Shown here: positions 21,290 to 32,470 of the stretch, one piece after another
Numbering within the stretch: position 1 is the first letter of the stretch
Layout of the letters: each line of letters starts with the position of its first letter
Assembly (NCBI GenBank): GCA_002007465.1
Contig: LNAC01000163.1
Span: 3,008,345 to 3,072,344, forward strand
DNA length: 64,000 nucleotides
Direction: 5' to 3'
Source of the DNA: Ailurus styani
Lineage: Eukaryota; Chordata; Mammalia; Carnivora; Ailuridae
Notes under the pieces: model-generated
The model's database searches: none
Told to the model about the DNA's origin: nothing
The model's input: only the letters and a program-made list of their open reading frames with translations
Made by a program: the position numbers and the translations under genes

Positions 21290-22849
21290 CTATGGAATTT
21301 ATGGCCTAATCCAGCTCCTGGCAAGGCTGGTTTGGTTTCTAACACATACGTTTTTCCTACAATGTACATACTGATACTTCAAATCATACGGTAATTTGGC
21401 AGTCTTCTGAACTTTATGTTTTCTCAGTATGCGTTAGCTGACATAATTTCAGGGGACTTGAATGCCAGGATTGGCAGCAGTTCCACCAGAGCTCCATCTA
21501 TCAGAAAACAGCAATTGTCAGATTCTTCCTTTTAAGGCACTTCTCCAGGAATAACTGTCTGAATCAAAGAGGAAAATATCTGGTCAAACTCATTTATAAT
21601 CATAGTCCAATAATGGTAAATGGCAGGCTGTGGGATAAATCTGTGGACTTTCACTTACATTTCCAACCAGAGGCAGCATTATTGATGATTGAAGAATTAG
21701 CTCTTCAGAGCTTATCTACAACCTTGAGTTGGATATTTTAGACTGGTGGAAAGTAAATATTTTTCCCTTAAACTTACTCTGAACTTTCAAAATTGTCCTT
21801 GTATCTGTCCCTACACATAACTTAATCAGTGAGATTTTAGGAATAAGGTTAAACTGAAGTGAGCAAGCAAATTTATGATAACAAAGAATTTATAGCACAT
21901 ATTTTATTCTAGAAGTCTTAAAAATAACTATTCATAATATTAACAAACTATGGTTGTAGTACTTATGCTGCTGGACTATTCAAGAAGTTCTTTTATCTCT
22001 TGCTTCATAAAAGAGATCAGGAAGAAGAAAATTCCAGGCCATATTGTCAAGATATTACCTCAAATATAACAAGAGATCAAGTCATCCAAAGACTCATTTA
22101 GTTACAGTTCTTCTAAAAACAACTTATCCTTTATAAAAATTAAATTACATAAACTATTCTGGAATATTTTGTGCTTGACCTCAGGGACACCAACCATATG
22201 GATTTGGGACTTTATTTTCTTTGGTGTCACTTCAGCACGAGGAAATTCGAAATCATGTGCATGGATTGAATACTAAACCAATCATCTCAATTTCAACTAT
22301 GTATCTCTGCATTTTGTTGTCTCCAGTATTCTCCATAGCCAGAACCTATTATTTTCATCAACTCTAAAAAAGGTCCAGTTTTTCAAGGCTGAAAGGAACT
22401 CCAGAAGAAAATCTTTGCTGACTGAATTATTTTGATCTTGCTTGAGTAGTTGGCTGAAGTCCTTGCCAACCTATTTACCTTAATTAACTCCACAGGTATG
22501 GTTCCCTCAAGATGAACCCTAAGTGTAGTTGACTCTAGGTTCAAAAAGGGAAATTCTCCATCTCCTGAAATTAGAGAACCATTAAGGCTCTTAGAGACTT
22601 CCTCAAAATAACATCAAATTTCTTCTTAAGTTGAAAGACTTAAGGCTCAATCGAATAACTTGCTTGCATAAGGAGTTAACCAGCTTTAGGTAACAACTAT
22701 TTTTTCTACAGATAATTACTATGAAAATATTTGTTGAATGAGTCGATTCTATTACCTCTTTTACCTCCTCCAAAGAATAATTTTGTGTAACTTTTATCTA
22801 GACACATTATTTTTTTCTCCCATAAAATTTCCTTCCTGTTACCTAACCA
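21290..22849. other. Longest unique stretch of the left half
   Basis: About 1.5 kb with no recognised repeat family, no frame over 60 codons, no RNA gene. AT-rich. Could hold conserved non-coding sequence; nothing in it can be named from sequence alone. Confidence 0.5.
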
Positions 22850-23297
22850 TCATGCATCCATTCATCTGAAAGAGAAATCTGGGAGTTATCCTAGAGTCCT
22901 CCCTGCCCACCTCATACCTGTTCACTTCCTGACACCTGCTGACTCTTATATATTGTATGTATGCTGTCCCTTTCTCCCTTGGTCCCTCCTGGCATTGTGC
23001 TAGCCCAGGCCTTTACATTTCTCTCTGAGCCTGTATAACAGCATCTTAAAGACTTTATCTCCAGTTATGGCCTCCTCCAGTTTATCCTTCAGAATGCCTT
23101 CGGAGTGATATATTTAAAATCCAAATTCGATCAGGTGATTTCCCTTCAGTGGCTCTCCATCATTCATAGTGAAACAAAATAAAATAAATAAAAATACAAT
23201 GAAAAAAAAAATCCAAGCTTCCTGACACAAAATTCGGGCCTCCCATGATCTGGTTTATATGAGCCTGGTTTATTTCCTACTTACCATTCACTTCACA
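22850..23297 (+). mobile_element. L2 LINE 3' portion, sense
   Basis: 'tctgggagttatcctagagtcctccctg', 'gatatatttaaaatccaaattcgatcaggtgat', 'cccttcagtggctctccat', 'gggcctcccatgatctgg' are L2 sense landmarks in order, with an A-rich expansion at 23172-23212. Confidence 0.8.
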
Positions 23298-23535
23298 CTC
23301 AGCAGGTGTCTCAGCCTTGGCTGAGACTGACATTTTGGGCCACATAATTCTTTGTTGTGCTGGGGCTATCCTGTGCCATTTTAAGATGTTTAGCAGTATC
23401 CCTAGCCTCCACCCACTATATGCCAGTGGTACTCCCATCTCCTGGGTATGACAACCCAAAATAACTCCATTGCTAAATGTTCTCCAGGGACAAAATTGCC
23501 CCCTGGTTTTTAGATAGGAGTTGGGTAGTGAATCA
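23298..23535 (-). mobile_element. MER20 (hAT-Charlie), antisense
   Basis: Begins 'caggtgtctcagccttggctgagac', continues 'tgggccacataattctttgttgtgctgggg', 'tttagcagtatccctagcctccacccacta', and ends 'ctccagggacaaaattgccccctgg'. This is the whole MER20 in reverse. The family is eutherian-wide; some copies are known to act as enhancers in endometrial stromal cells. Whether this one does cannot be read. Confidence 0.9.
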
Positions 23536-23539
23536 CAAA

Positions 23540-24035
23540 CTGTACATATTAGGGTATGTAGTACCTCTCTTCCTTGATTTTTCCTGTCCTTCTGTCCTCT
23601 GACTTCTTTGTTTGCTTGAAAAGGAGGGACTGAATGCGAGTCAGATTCCAGGATAATGGGCCACAAGTGAGATCTTTTTTTTTTTTTTGAAAGGAACACA
23701 AATGTGTATAACCCACTCTTCAATTGTAAAAAAACCAACCAGCCAATACATGAATCCATGCTTATAAGAATTAAAACAATATAGAATACAGAATTAAACT
23801 GAAAGCTTTCCAGGGTCAAAGTATTATACTTAAAAAAAAACCAAAACAACCCAAAGATTTGATACATGCTGTCCCAACATTGTAACCAACAGATATCTTA
23901 CCCCTTTGTGACCATGGCCTTTGGGGTTTCAGGACTGTGTAAAAAATTGAGGCTAGGTTGGCTGACCAAAACATGGGATTTTTGATGCTTTCTAGGATTA
24001 TTGGAGCAGATAATTCACATTTTAGGTCTACCTGG
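23540..24035. other. Unassigned stretch
   Basis: The 196-codon minus frame over 23277-23867 spans MER20, an L2 end and a poly(T) run at 23675, so it is not a gene. Nothing else recognised. Confidence 0.5.
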
Positions 24036-24053
24036 CTCAAAGAAAGAAATCTC

Positions 24054-24260
24054 TTTTCTTTCTTTCCTTCTTCTTACCTACTTACCTTCCTTCTTTTTTT
24101 GAGAAAGAGAGAGCGAGCACCCATGGGCACGCAGTGGGAGAGTGGAAGGGCAAAGGGAGAGGGAGAGAGAGAATCTTAAGCAGGTTCCATGACACTAAGA
24201 TCATGTTCTGAGCCGAAATCAAGAGTCAGACGCTTTAGTGGCTGAGTCACTCAGGTGCCC
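24054..24260 (-). mobile_element. Carnivore SINE with CTTT-rich tail, antisense
   Basis: Tail expanded to (CTTT/CTTC)n at 24055-24097, GA-rich segment, head 'gagtcactcaggtgcccc'. Target duplication 'ctcaaagaaagaaatctc'/'ctcgaagaaggaaatttc' at 24036-24053 and 24261-24278. Confidence 0.93.
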
Positions 24261-24415
24261 CTCGAAGAAGGAAATTTCAACAAAGCTTCTATAGGCCATA
24301 TTCATCTTTCATATTACCATCCCTTCTTCAATTCTTACAGCTAATTTCCCTTCCATCCCCATGAAAATCCACAACCCATGATAATCAGAGCTATTATTAA
24401 GAAAGAGAGACCTTT

Positions 24416-24609
24416 GGGGACCTGGGTGGCTCCCTGGGTTAAGCCTCTGCTTTCAGCTCAGGTCATGATATCAGGGTCCTGGGATCGAGCCCTGCATCAG
24501 GCTCTCTGCTCAGCAGGGAGTCTTATTCCCCCGCCCCCCACCTGCCTCTCTGCCTAATTGTGATCCTTCTCTGTCAAATAAATAAATAAAAAATCTTAAA
24601 AAAAAAAGA
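24416..24609 (+). mobile_element. Young carnivore SINE
   Basis: Complete element. Perfect 11-bp duplication 'gagagaccttt' at 24405-24415 and 24610-24620. Confidence 0.96.
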
Positions 24610-24639
24610 GAGAGACCTTTGACGTTTTAGGGGTACGAT

Positions 24640-24842
24640 GTTACTAAACATCAGTCCATAGCCAAGTCCCAGAGATTCTGCTTCACACAGTTAAGGGTGA
24701 GTCTTGGGATCTATCTATCTGTTTTTTGTTTTTTGTATTTTTGTTGTTGTTGTTGTTGTTTGTTTTTGCCAGCTCCGGCCAAGATGAGCCTCAGGTGCCG
24801 TCTGGTGTGGAAGCCAGTGATTACATAGCTGCAAAGGAAAAG
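24640..24842 (+). mobile_element. MER5A-like hAT element split by a T/G-rich microsatellite
   Basis: Left part 24640-24710 ('gtcccagagattctgcttcacacagtt', 'gtgagtcttgggat') matches the MER5A centre. The part after the (GTT)n tract ('gatgagcctcaggtgccgtctgg ... catagctgcaaagg') can be aligned by eye to the MER5A end. That end also looks like a 70-base exon (24773-24842) with a strong acceptor and one open frame. I prefer the transposon reading. Confidence 0.55.
24722..24766. repeat. T-rich/(GTT)n microsatellite
   Basis: Runs of TTTTTTG then about six GTT units, followed by TTTG. Confidence 0.9.
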
Positions 24843-25334
24843 GTAAAATGATGCACCCAGGTATTCAACATTTTGACAGTTGAGGGCTTCCCCTCACGTT
24901 CATGTAGATTCTGTATCTAGTGTTCACACTTAAATTCCAAGTTACATAAATTCTTAAAGCAGATGGAGGAAGAGATGTCTGTTCATGCCTATGTCCTAAA
25001 TACTAGGCAGGCCTTCAAAACAAACTAGGTAAAGAGGAAATACCTGCAAGTGTTCTTTCTTAAGATAACAAAAACATGCCTGATGGTGGGGGAAATGGAG
25101 TCATTTTCATAAAGGTTTCCAGAGATACGAGCAAAGGGTGAGAAAAATCCTTTCTATACAAGTTTCATTCTAGAACCTCCCCACCCTTAAACAGAGAATT
25201 TAAAAATAGCCCTTTCCCCTAATTCTGTTGATTACTCTTCTAAAGTCTTCCTCACCATTTAGGATCCAACAGGAGGTCAAGAAGGGTAGTAGGGGTGAAG
25301 TGTTCCTAGTAGTGGAACCAAGGATTATAGAGTA
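24843..25334. other. Unassigned unique stretch
   Basis: No gene, RNA or repeat family recognised. Confidence 0.4.
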
Positions 25335-25565
25335 AACTGGAAAAATGCTTTAAAAACTCTAATTGAGACAAACCTGACTACAAAATTGTGTCTGTGCTAT
25401 GATTACAACTGCAAAAATTCTGTCTGCATATGGACAGGGACTAAAAGGGAGCATGAAAAAAATGTAAACAGTTTGGTTTGTAGGATGGCAGGATTTTGGG
25501 TGGATTTTTCTTTCTTTTATTTTGAGTTTTGTCAATGTTTTTGTAATGTTTTGTAATAAACAATA
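25335..25565 (+). mobile_element. HAL1/L1M 3' end fragment
   Basis: 'ctacaaaattgtgtctgtgctatgattacaac', 'ggcaggattttgggtgg', 'gtaatgttttgtaataaac' follow the 3' end of old half-L1/L1M elements. Moderately diverged. Confidence 0.55.
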
Positions 25566-27264
25566 CTATAAAAGATGCAGCTGAACCTGCTAACTAATTA
25601 TTGTTAGAAAGAGCAGCTTAGCATCCATTCTATCGGAGCTGAAATTGCTGCTTTTGGCAGATGCTTCTCGACATCAGATAATACTATGTCAGATTACCTT
25701 AATCAAGAAGTCAACTCCTCTGGTCCGTAGGAGGATTTCCTCCTTCCTCCCCCTCTTTCCCTTCCTCCCTTCCTTCCTTCTTTCCCTCCCTCCTTCCTTT
25801 CTTCCTCCCTCCCTCTGCTAACTCCTCGCGACAGGCATATGAAATTACCAGATATTGGTTCAACTGCATCCACGAGGAGGGTGTTTCATTTTGTTGTTTT
25901 TATTTTATTTTTAAAAATAGTTGAAATGATCGATTGGTTATACCTGCCCTAAGAGCAGCCTTGGACCAAATAATTTTCTGCAATATCGTGAAAAACTCAG
26001 GTTCCCCAAAGAGTGTCTAAGTGTGTAAGTGGATTCAAGCTCCATTTTGAAGGACATCCTGTTGTCACCTGCAGGAATCCCTGGAGCTTATCTTTGTGCA
26101 GAAATGCAATGGCAAGAATACAAGTTAGGTCCTTAAAAATTTGACAACAGAGTGTCAGCCTCACTTCCTGCACATCTGGTGTTTAAAGCTTATGGATAAT
26201 CAACAACACAGACTATTGGCACTTCAGGCACTTGTCGGTGAATTCAATCCTGAAGCGACTTGTAACTGTGCACTAACGAAAGGCTCGCCTAAGACACATG
26301 GTATTGGAGAGAGACAATTTAAAATGGGTGGTCTCTGCATTCTCCTTCCAGGAACTCTAATCTCCATTCTTGTGATTCATTGTGGTATTGGGAAGCAACA
26401 TATTGGGGCTGGATTACCTCTGTACCGGATAGAGATGCTTGCACAGGGTTAAAAATTCAGTGGTCTGGTTTGAGCCTTTGTGAGAATCAATATAAGAATT
26501 GTCCACTGGAACAATGCTTTTGCATTTTTTGGCAAATGTCATCGTCGAGGATGTTGTGCCTTATGTCACCTAAAATCTATTATTAAAAAACATATGTGAT
26601 AATTCCCGTTGGATTCAGGACATGAGCTTTTCTTTGCTTGTAACATGGGTTAGAGACCAAGCATTTCTCTTTGTGCCTTCGGCACCAGGAAACTCATGCT
26701 TTACCCCTAGGACTCCTCTACTGGCACTGCCATACAGATTAGAGGAATTGATGAGCTCAGATAGCAGAGTTGGGCACAACAGGAAGGTACCATTTAGTGT
26801 CCATTCAGCTGCTGTGTCTGTTATGGCTTAGGTTGGTACAATCCTTCCAACTTTAATGATCTCATTAGGATTTTTTTGTCAAGAATCTGTTGTTCCTGAA
26901 GTGCTAGATTTTCATAAAGGAAGAAATGCATTTCATTTTCTATAAATATCAAAATTAATTACTCATCGTTATAACTATTCATTAAAATTCAAAATTAGAT
27001 GAGAATGTTCTTCATACATTTTTTTAAGCCTTGAAGAGATCCATTTTATTATAGCATCTACAGCTTTACTATTTAAGGAAATTATGACATAAGGTTCATA
27101 ATCAAATTAAGCCAATACCTTTTGCCCAAATCCTAAGAAGAAATTAGTGAAAGATGGTAGGTAGAACTATGGTGGTTTATTAGGACAAGTGCAGGCAATT
27201 GAGTAGAGGTTTTTTTTATTTTTTTATTTTTTGGTAGGTCCGACCCTAGTGTATCTAGTTGGGA
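25566..27264. other. Unique stretch with a 103-codon frame and a pyrimidine tract
   Basis: No repeat family recognised except the CT tract at 25741-25816. The frame at 26141-26452 (+) has two cysteine-containing segments but no known motif. No convincing splice sites at its ends. This and 21290-22849 are the best places to look for conserved non-coding DNA. Confidence 0.45.
25741..25816 (+). repeat. Pyrimidine-rich (CCTT/CCCT)n tract
   Basis: About 76 bases of almost pure C/T with TTCC and CTCC units. Confidence 0.95.
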
Positions 27265-28145
27265 ACAGACTCATTCATTCACTCATTCATTCTTTTTGTC
27301 ATCAGTATGTGAGTCTAATATAGTCCAAGGACCATTTTAGGTGCTGAGGATATATCAGTAAATGGAACAGGCAGAACTCTCCGCCTTTACAGAATTTACA
27401 TTTTAGTGTGAAGAAGGGGAAGACAGTCAATAATAAACAAAAAAGATGCATAGTGTGACAGTTGGTGATAAGTGCTATGGGGAAAAGTCAAGTAGGTAAG
27501 GGAGAGATAGGGGGCACAGGGTGTGATGGTGGAATTGCTATTTTAGATAGTGTGACCAGGTGGCATCTGAGCAGAGATTGGAAGGAGAGAGTTATGTGAG
27601 TCTCTCTGGGAAAAGTTTCTGTCGAGAGGGAACAGTTTGTGCAAAAACCCCAAAGCAGGCGTGTGCTTGGCGTGTTCGAAGAAAGCAAGGAGATGGATGT
27701 AGCAGGAATGAAGCATGGGAAGACGGCGGTTGGGAGGCCACTGAGGGAGGAGAGAGCCAGATCACGTAGCCATTTTAAGGGGTTTTAAAAATGAGACAGG
27801 GAACACATGGAGGGTTTTGAGCAGAGGAGTAATGGGATCCGACATGTTTTAAAAGCATCACTTCATTGCTTTGTGCAAAATAGACAGTAGTGAGATGTGG
27901 GACTTAGGCTGTAGGAGGGAGAATGGGGAGAAGTGGTCAGATTCTGGATCTATTCTGAGGGTAGAGCCATCAGGATTGGTGACTGGTAGGATAGAAGTTG
28001 TGAAAAAAGGTAAGTTTTTTGAGCAAGTATGTTAAGGAATGCAAAGGATGGAGTTGCCGTATCTTGGATGAGGATGACTGTGGGAGGAAGATCAGGACTT
28101 TGGTTTTGGACAGATTAGATTTGAGATGTCCAAGTGCTGATGGTT
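27265..28145 (-). mobile_element. L2 LINE, antisense, about 0.9 kb
   Basis: From the L2 3' end ('attcattcactcattcattc', 'ggtgctgaggatatatcagtaaatgg', 'gtgataagtgctatgggg') through 'tttgtgcaaaaaccccaaagcaggcgtgtgcttgg', 'ggttttgagcagaggagtaatgggatc', to 'aggactttggttttggacag'. These are the reverse complement of L2 in correct order. Confidence 0.88.
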
Positions 28146-28274
28146 TGATAATATAAACCTCAACTCAAAATGAACGCTACCTTTAATATTATCTATAAAC
28201 CATATACTATGGTATTATTAAATATTAATATACTTGTGATACTACATTTTAAGAGGGACACTAGCAACAAGTTT

Positions 28275-28345
28275 TATGTATATATATAGATAGATAGGTA
28301 GAGAGAGAGATATCTACCTATCTATCTATATCTGTATCTCTTTTC
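28275..28345. repeat. (TA)/(GATA) tract followed by its complement (TATC)n
   Basis: 'tatatatagatagataggtag' then GA-rich, then 'tatctacctatctatctatatctg': an imperfect inverted repeat made of microsatellite units. Confidence 0.85.
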
Positions 28346-28439
28346 ATGCTGGACGGGCTCCTTGAAAAGATCTAGCAAATGAATTTTCCCTCAATGCTCA
28401 CTTACAATCAGGACTCACTCTCCCTATTCTACTGCCCAA

Positions 28440-28562
28440 ATGAACCTTGATTTTGTTCTCTTTTTATCCACACAGCCTAAAATTCAGGCCCTCTTCCTGT
28501 ACTATTGCAACAGCTTCCTAACTGGTGTCCTCCCCTCTGCTTCTCATGTCTCTCTCTTTCTC
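28440..28562 (+). mobile_element. L2 LINE fragment, sense
   Basis: 'cagcctaaaattcaggccctcttcctg', 'cttcctaactggtgtcctcccctctgcttctc' match the L2 segment upstream of its 3' UTR. Probably the 5' continuation of the L2 at 29690-30140. Confidence 0.65.
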
Positions 28563-28564
28563 TC

Positions 28565-28935
28565 ACTCTCTGTATACACACACATACATAGATGTCCTCA
28601 CATACATCAATCTACCTATCTATAGCCATCTATCTGTATGCATACATACGGTCAATTATCATTGCGATAGCTGGATATGTAGATAATAAATATAACATAT
28701 ATATATTTGATAACAATATATTAATCTGGCCACTGCAGTGTGTGTGTGTGTATTTACATATATATACACACATATCTATATATGTACCATACATATGTAT
28801 ATATACACACATACATGTACAGGTATGTATACATACATATGTGTGTATATACACACAGATATATACCTATAACAAATGTACATATTTACACATATGCATT
28901 TACATATATATACATCACACACACACACACACATA
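28565..28935. repeat. Microsatellite cluster (CATA)/(TACA)/(TA)/(CA)
   Basis: Nearly 370 bases of alternating purine/pyrimidine tracts with ACATACATA, TATATACACACATA and (CA)n units. Open frames on both strands here are products of the repeat. Confidence 0.92.
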
Positions 28936-28969
28936 TAAACCCAGCCACCACAGTGATATTCATTTTTTT

Positions 28970-29004
28970 AAAGATTTATTTATTTATTTATTTTAGAGAG
29001 AGAG

Positions 29005-29040
<36 letters not shown>

Positions 29041-29209
29041 CATGTGAGCGAGGGAAGGGGCAGAAGGAGAGGGAGACAGAGAGAATCTCAAGCAGAGTCC
29101 GCACTGAGCATGGAGCCCCACTCAGGGCTTGATCCCACAACCCTGGGATCATGACTTGAGCCAAAACCAATAGTCCGACACTTACCTGACTGAGCCACCC
29201 AGGCACCCT
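28970..29209 (-). mobile_element. Carnivore SINE with long (GA)n, antisense
   Basis: T-rich tail, (GA)n at about 28995-29039, body 'cctgggatcatgacttgag', head 'gagccacccaggcaccc'. Flanks 'gtgatattcattttttt' and 'gtgatacttcttttttt' are the decayed target duplication. Confidence 0.93.
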
Positions 29210-29221
29210 GTGATACTTCTT

Positions 29222-29662
29222 TTTTTGAGTAGAAACGTAAAAATCTGTGGTAAAATATGCTTACCATAAGATTGGCGATTTTAACTATTTTAACTTGTAT
29301 GGTTCGGTGGTGTTATGTACATTCACAATGCCATGCAACCGATCTCCAGAAGTCCTTTCTTCTTGCCAAACCCAGAACTTTGTACTCGTTAAAAACTAGC
29401 TCGCCATGCCCCCCCTTCCCCTAGCCCCTGGCAGCCACCATTGTACTTTCTGTGACTATGGATCTGACTGCTCTAGAGACCTCATATAAATGGAATCCTA
29501 CAGTATTTGTCCTTTTGTGACTAGCTCACCTTATTTAACATAATGTCCTCAAAGTTCATCCATGTTGTAGCGTGTGTCAGCATTCCCGTCCTTTCTAAGG
29601 CTGAGTAACATTCCGTTGTATGTAGATACCACGTCTTGTTTAGCCATTCACACATTGATGGA
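29222..29662 (-). mobile_element. L1M 3' end, antisense
   Basis: Reverse complement of an L1M 3' end: 'tgtggtaaaatatgcttaccataag', 'atgccatgcaaccgatctccagaag', 'cctcatataaatggaatcctac', 'gctgagtaacattccgttgtatg'. 'accacagtgatatt' before the neighbouring SINE (28947-28960) recurs at 29663-29676, so the SINE sits at the edge of this L1 insertion. Confidence 0.85.
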
Positions 29663-29689
29663 ACCACAGTGATATTTATGATATATTAT

Positions 29690-30140
29690 CCCTCTTGGAA
29701 CCTTACAGTAACTTATCCCCATTACTCTCAGGATAAACCTAAAAGGGTTTGCTGTGATTTACAACACCCTGCCTCCTAACCCAGCAGCCTTCATTCTATT
29801 TATCTCCCTTTACACTCTTCCCTCAGTCAGGCTACCTGACCTTACCACAGTTCCTTTCACATCTGGGTTTTCTGCCCAGCTTCTTCCTCTGCTTAAAATG
29901 CCATTTTTTCAGAACAAGCCCAGCTTGTACCTCACGACTCAGCTTAAGACAACAACTCCTCCAAGAAGATTTCCCCCTCTTGTCCAGGCTGAGTTAGGTG
30001 TACAAATAGTGCTTCTAGAATCCCCTGGACTTCTCTCTACCAATGCATTTGTCACACTTAGAGCTAAGACAATGTCTTGTTTCCCATTTCATTCCTGGGG
30101 CCCAGCACATTCTGAGTATGCAACACAGTGTTCCCCTCCT
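29690..30140 (+). mobile_element. L2 LINE 3' portion, sense
   Basis: 'actctcaggataaacctaaaaggg', 'cctcctaacccagcagcc', 'cttcttcctctgcttaaaatgcc', 'tcctccaagaagatttcccc', 'ggggcccagcacattctgag' in L2 order. The 163-codon frame 29754-30245 is this repeat. Confidence 0.8.
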
Positions 30141-30585
30141 ACCCAGTGTCGCTGTCTGCAGATTCGGTTAACCCTCCCATGGTCAATGGTCCATGGTAAC
30201 TACAGAGGTAGGGAAGCAGATGCTCCCCATTCTGACGTAGTGTGACATCACCTCACGCAATGATACAATGCCCACGTCATTCTCCTCATCTCATCATGAG
30301 GGCATTTTATCATCTCTCACATTCAAAGAAGGGCAAGTACCGTACAGTGAGATATTTTGAGAGGCAGACCACATTCACGTAACTTTCATTACAGTATACT
30401 ATTATAAGTGTTCTATTTTACTATTACTGTTGTTAAGCTCTTCCTGTGCCTAATTTACAAATTAAATTAAACTTTTAATCATAGGTACGTGTGTGTATTA
30501 TAAATGCATGTATCTATATAGTTCTGGACTCTCTGGGGTTTGGGCATTGATGGGGGATCTCTGAAGGAATCCCCCCCACAAGGGG
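30141..30585. other. Unassigned stretch
   Basis: No gene or repeat family recognised. Confidence 0.4.
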
Positions 30586-30600
30586 GAAATGTACCTTTTT

Positions 30601-30790
30601 TCTTTTAAGATTTTATTTATTTATTTATTTGACAGAGAGAGATCACAAGTAGGCAGAGGCAGGCAGAGAGAGGAGGAAGCAGGCTCCCTGCTGAGCAGGG
30701 AGCCCAACGCGGGGCTCGATCCCAGGACCCTGAGACCATGACCTGAGCCGAAGGCAGAGGCTTTAACCCACCGAGCCACCCAGGCGCCCA
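30601..30790 (-). mobile_element. Young carnivore SINE, antisense
   Basis: Complete; target duplication 'gaaatgtaccttttt'/'gaaatgcaccttttt' at 30586-30600 and 30791-30805. Confidence 0.97.
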
Positions 30791-30805
30791 GAAATGCACC
30801 TTTTT

Positions 30806-32264
30806 GTTGAACGAATAGATAGCAGTGTGCAAGTACCTGGAGTTTTGGAGGAGGTGGGCTTTGAGGCAGTGGGCCATACAAGTGACTAATTCCAGGCCAC
30901 TAAATGTGAAGGGCAAGCCTATGCAGCCCTCAGAGGGCTGGCTCCATCCCTGCCCCTGACATCACTCAGTGAGGCTCTTTGTGCAATATGGTGACCCAAG
31001 ATGCGCCAAGATTTGAGATTCACATTTCCCAGCCCCTAACTCTTAAACCTCGCCCTTTCTTCCCGCTGGCCCCCCTGCCCCAGCCCCGCTGTGGGAGTTT
31101 GGTGCCTTCAGCACAGTGTTAAACTTGTGCTCCTTGGGTAAATGATGCTTAAACCCTTCCTGCCTCAATTCTCCTCCTCACTCCTCCCCACCCCCACGAT
31201 GAACTTGGAAATAAATTCATACGTTTAGGTCACTTAAACAAAAATGAGACTTTATTCTGTGAAGTAAGTGTTTAGTTTGTAAAAGGATCAATGGGCTATT
31301 TTGGATCAAATAACTGTGTTTTCTTTAGCCATTTAAAATGGTCTATTTTCATTTTTTAAGCCACTGCCTTGTGAAAGGACCTAAGAATATCCCCAACTTA
31401 GTGTTAGATCCCATAATTACATTTTCTCATTTTGAAAGCAGTTATGCAGTCCTTACAATAGAGTCAACGCAGCTAAAAATAAACTCCAGGCAGTTCATAT
31501 TAACTGGGTAATAATAACAGGCAACAAGGAGGCTCGGTGTCCAAACATGATGAAAACAGGAAGTTCATTACACAAGCTGTTCTTTCCTGATAGATCTGAA
31601 TTCTTAAAGCCTTAACTCAAAAATAATCCCTTCAGGTTATAAATAAAAGCAGAGAATTGTCTCTTACTTGTGGCTTAATGGAGATAACACTGTAGCTAAA
31701 TAAATCCACACAGTTATGGATTGAACGTTAACACCAGAACGTCTGTTTGGGAAGAGGGAGGAGTATGTTTGTGGACACCCCTCTCCCACAGAGGCGCTGG
31801 ACCCATGCGCCCAAGGGCTTACCTTTTCTCGCCCTGGGTACGAGTTGCCAAGGAGATGACGCTTCACTTTGGTATGATGGTAGGAAAGCAGAAATCCTTC
31901 AGGTGTGGAAAGGATTTTTATTTTTCCCTGGGGAAAAAGTGGTTGAAACAGAACCACCTCAGCTCCAAGTGTCTGCCAAGTGGTGTAAATTTCAATCCCG
32001 GGTTTTCAGTGTAAAGTGGGAATAAGACCCAAAAGAAGAAGTTAAACCTCTTTCCTTTAGAACTCCCTTTCTCTCGTGAGTGTCACTGATTGTAAAGATT
32101 CAGATTTTCTAGATTAAAGCAAGGTGAGCATGGGGGGAAAATTAACTGGGATGAACCCCACCATCTCACCTCTTGAAACCAAATCCCAGCCCTCCAGAGT
32201 ATAACTGGGAGGTGTGATGAGGAGCCTATGACCCTGCCATCCGTTCCTCTTTGAGAATCTCTCA
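30806..32264. other. Unique stretch, locally GC-rich
   Basis: No repeat recognised. 31040-31200 is C-rich and contains a good acceptor (31067-31084) followed by a short two-frame-open segment and 'gtaaat'. Frames of about 95 codons at 31664-32025 overlap on both strands and carry no motif. Nothing can be called. Confidence 0.4.
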
Positions 32265-32470
32265 CTAGCTTTTTTTTTTTCTTCTTCTCAACTTTTAATT
32301 TAATTTCCAGTTAGTTAACATATAGTGCAATGTTGGTTTCAGGAGTAGAATTTAGTGATGCATCACTTACATACAACACCCACTGCTCATCCCAAGTGCC
32401 CTCCTTAATACCCACCCCCCATCTAGCCCATCCCCCACCCACCGCCCTCCATCTCTAGTTGCTACAACAG
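32265..32470 (-). mobile_element. Carnivore L1 3' UTR tip, antisense
   Basis: T run, then 'ttccagttagttaacatatagtgcaatgttggtttcagg', 'acacccactgctcatcccaag', 'cccaccccccatctagcccatcccccaccc': the 3' UTR end of young carnivore L1s, 5'-truncated. Confidence 0.88.

Noticed and set aside
23277..23867. 196-codon open frame on the minus strand, the longest in the window
   Set aside because: It runs across MER20, an L2 end and a poly(T) run, starts in low-complexity hydrophobic translation and matches no family.
24773..24842. A 70-base segment with a strong acceptor, donor-like 'gtaaaa' and one open frame (SGQDEPQVPSGVEASDYIAAKEK), looking like a coding exon
   Set aside because: The DNA just before it (24640-24710) is MER5A-like, and this segment can be aligned to the MER5A end. 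The polypyrimidine tract is a microsatellite. A transposon remnant explains it better; junction reads would be needed to revive it.
28565..28935. Regularly spaced repeats considered as an array such as CRISPR
   Set aside because: No constant repeat with unique spacers; simple microsatellite DNA in a mammalian genome.
28592..29132. Long Tyr/Ile/His-rich frames on both strands
   Set aside because: Translation of the CATA/TACA microsatellite and a SINE.
29754..30245. 163-codon open frame
   Set aside because: It is the 3' part of a sense L2; non-coding in origin.
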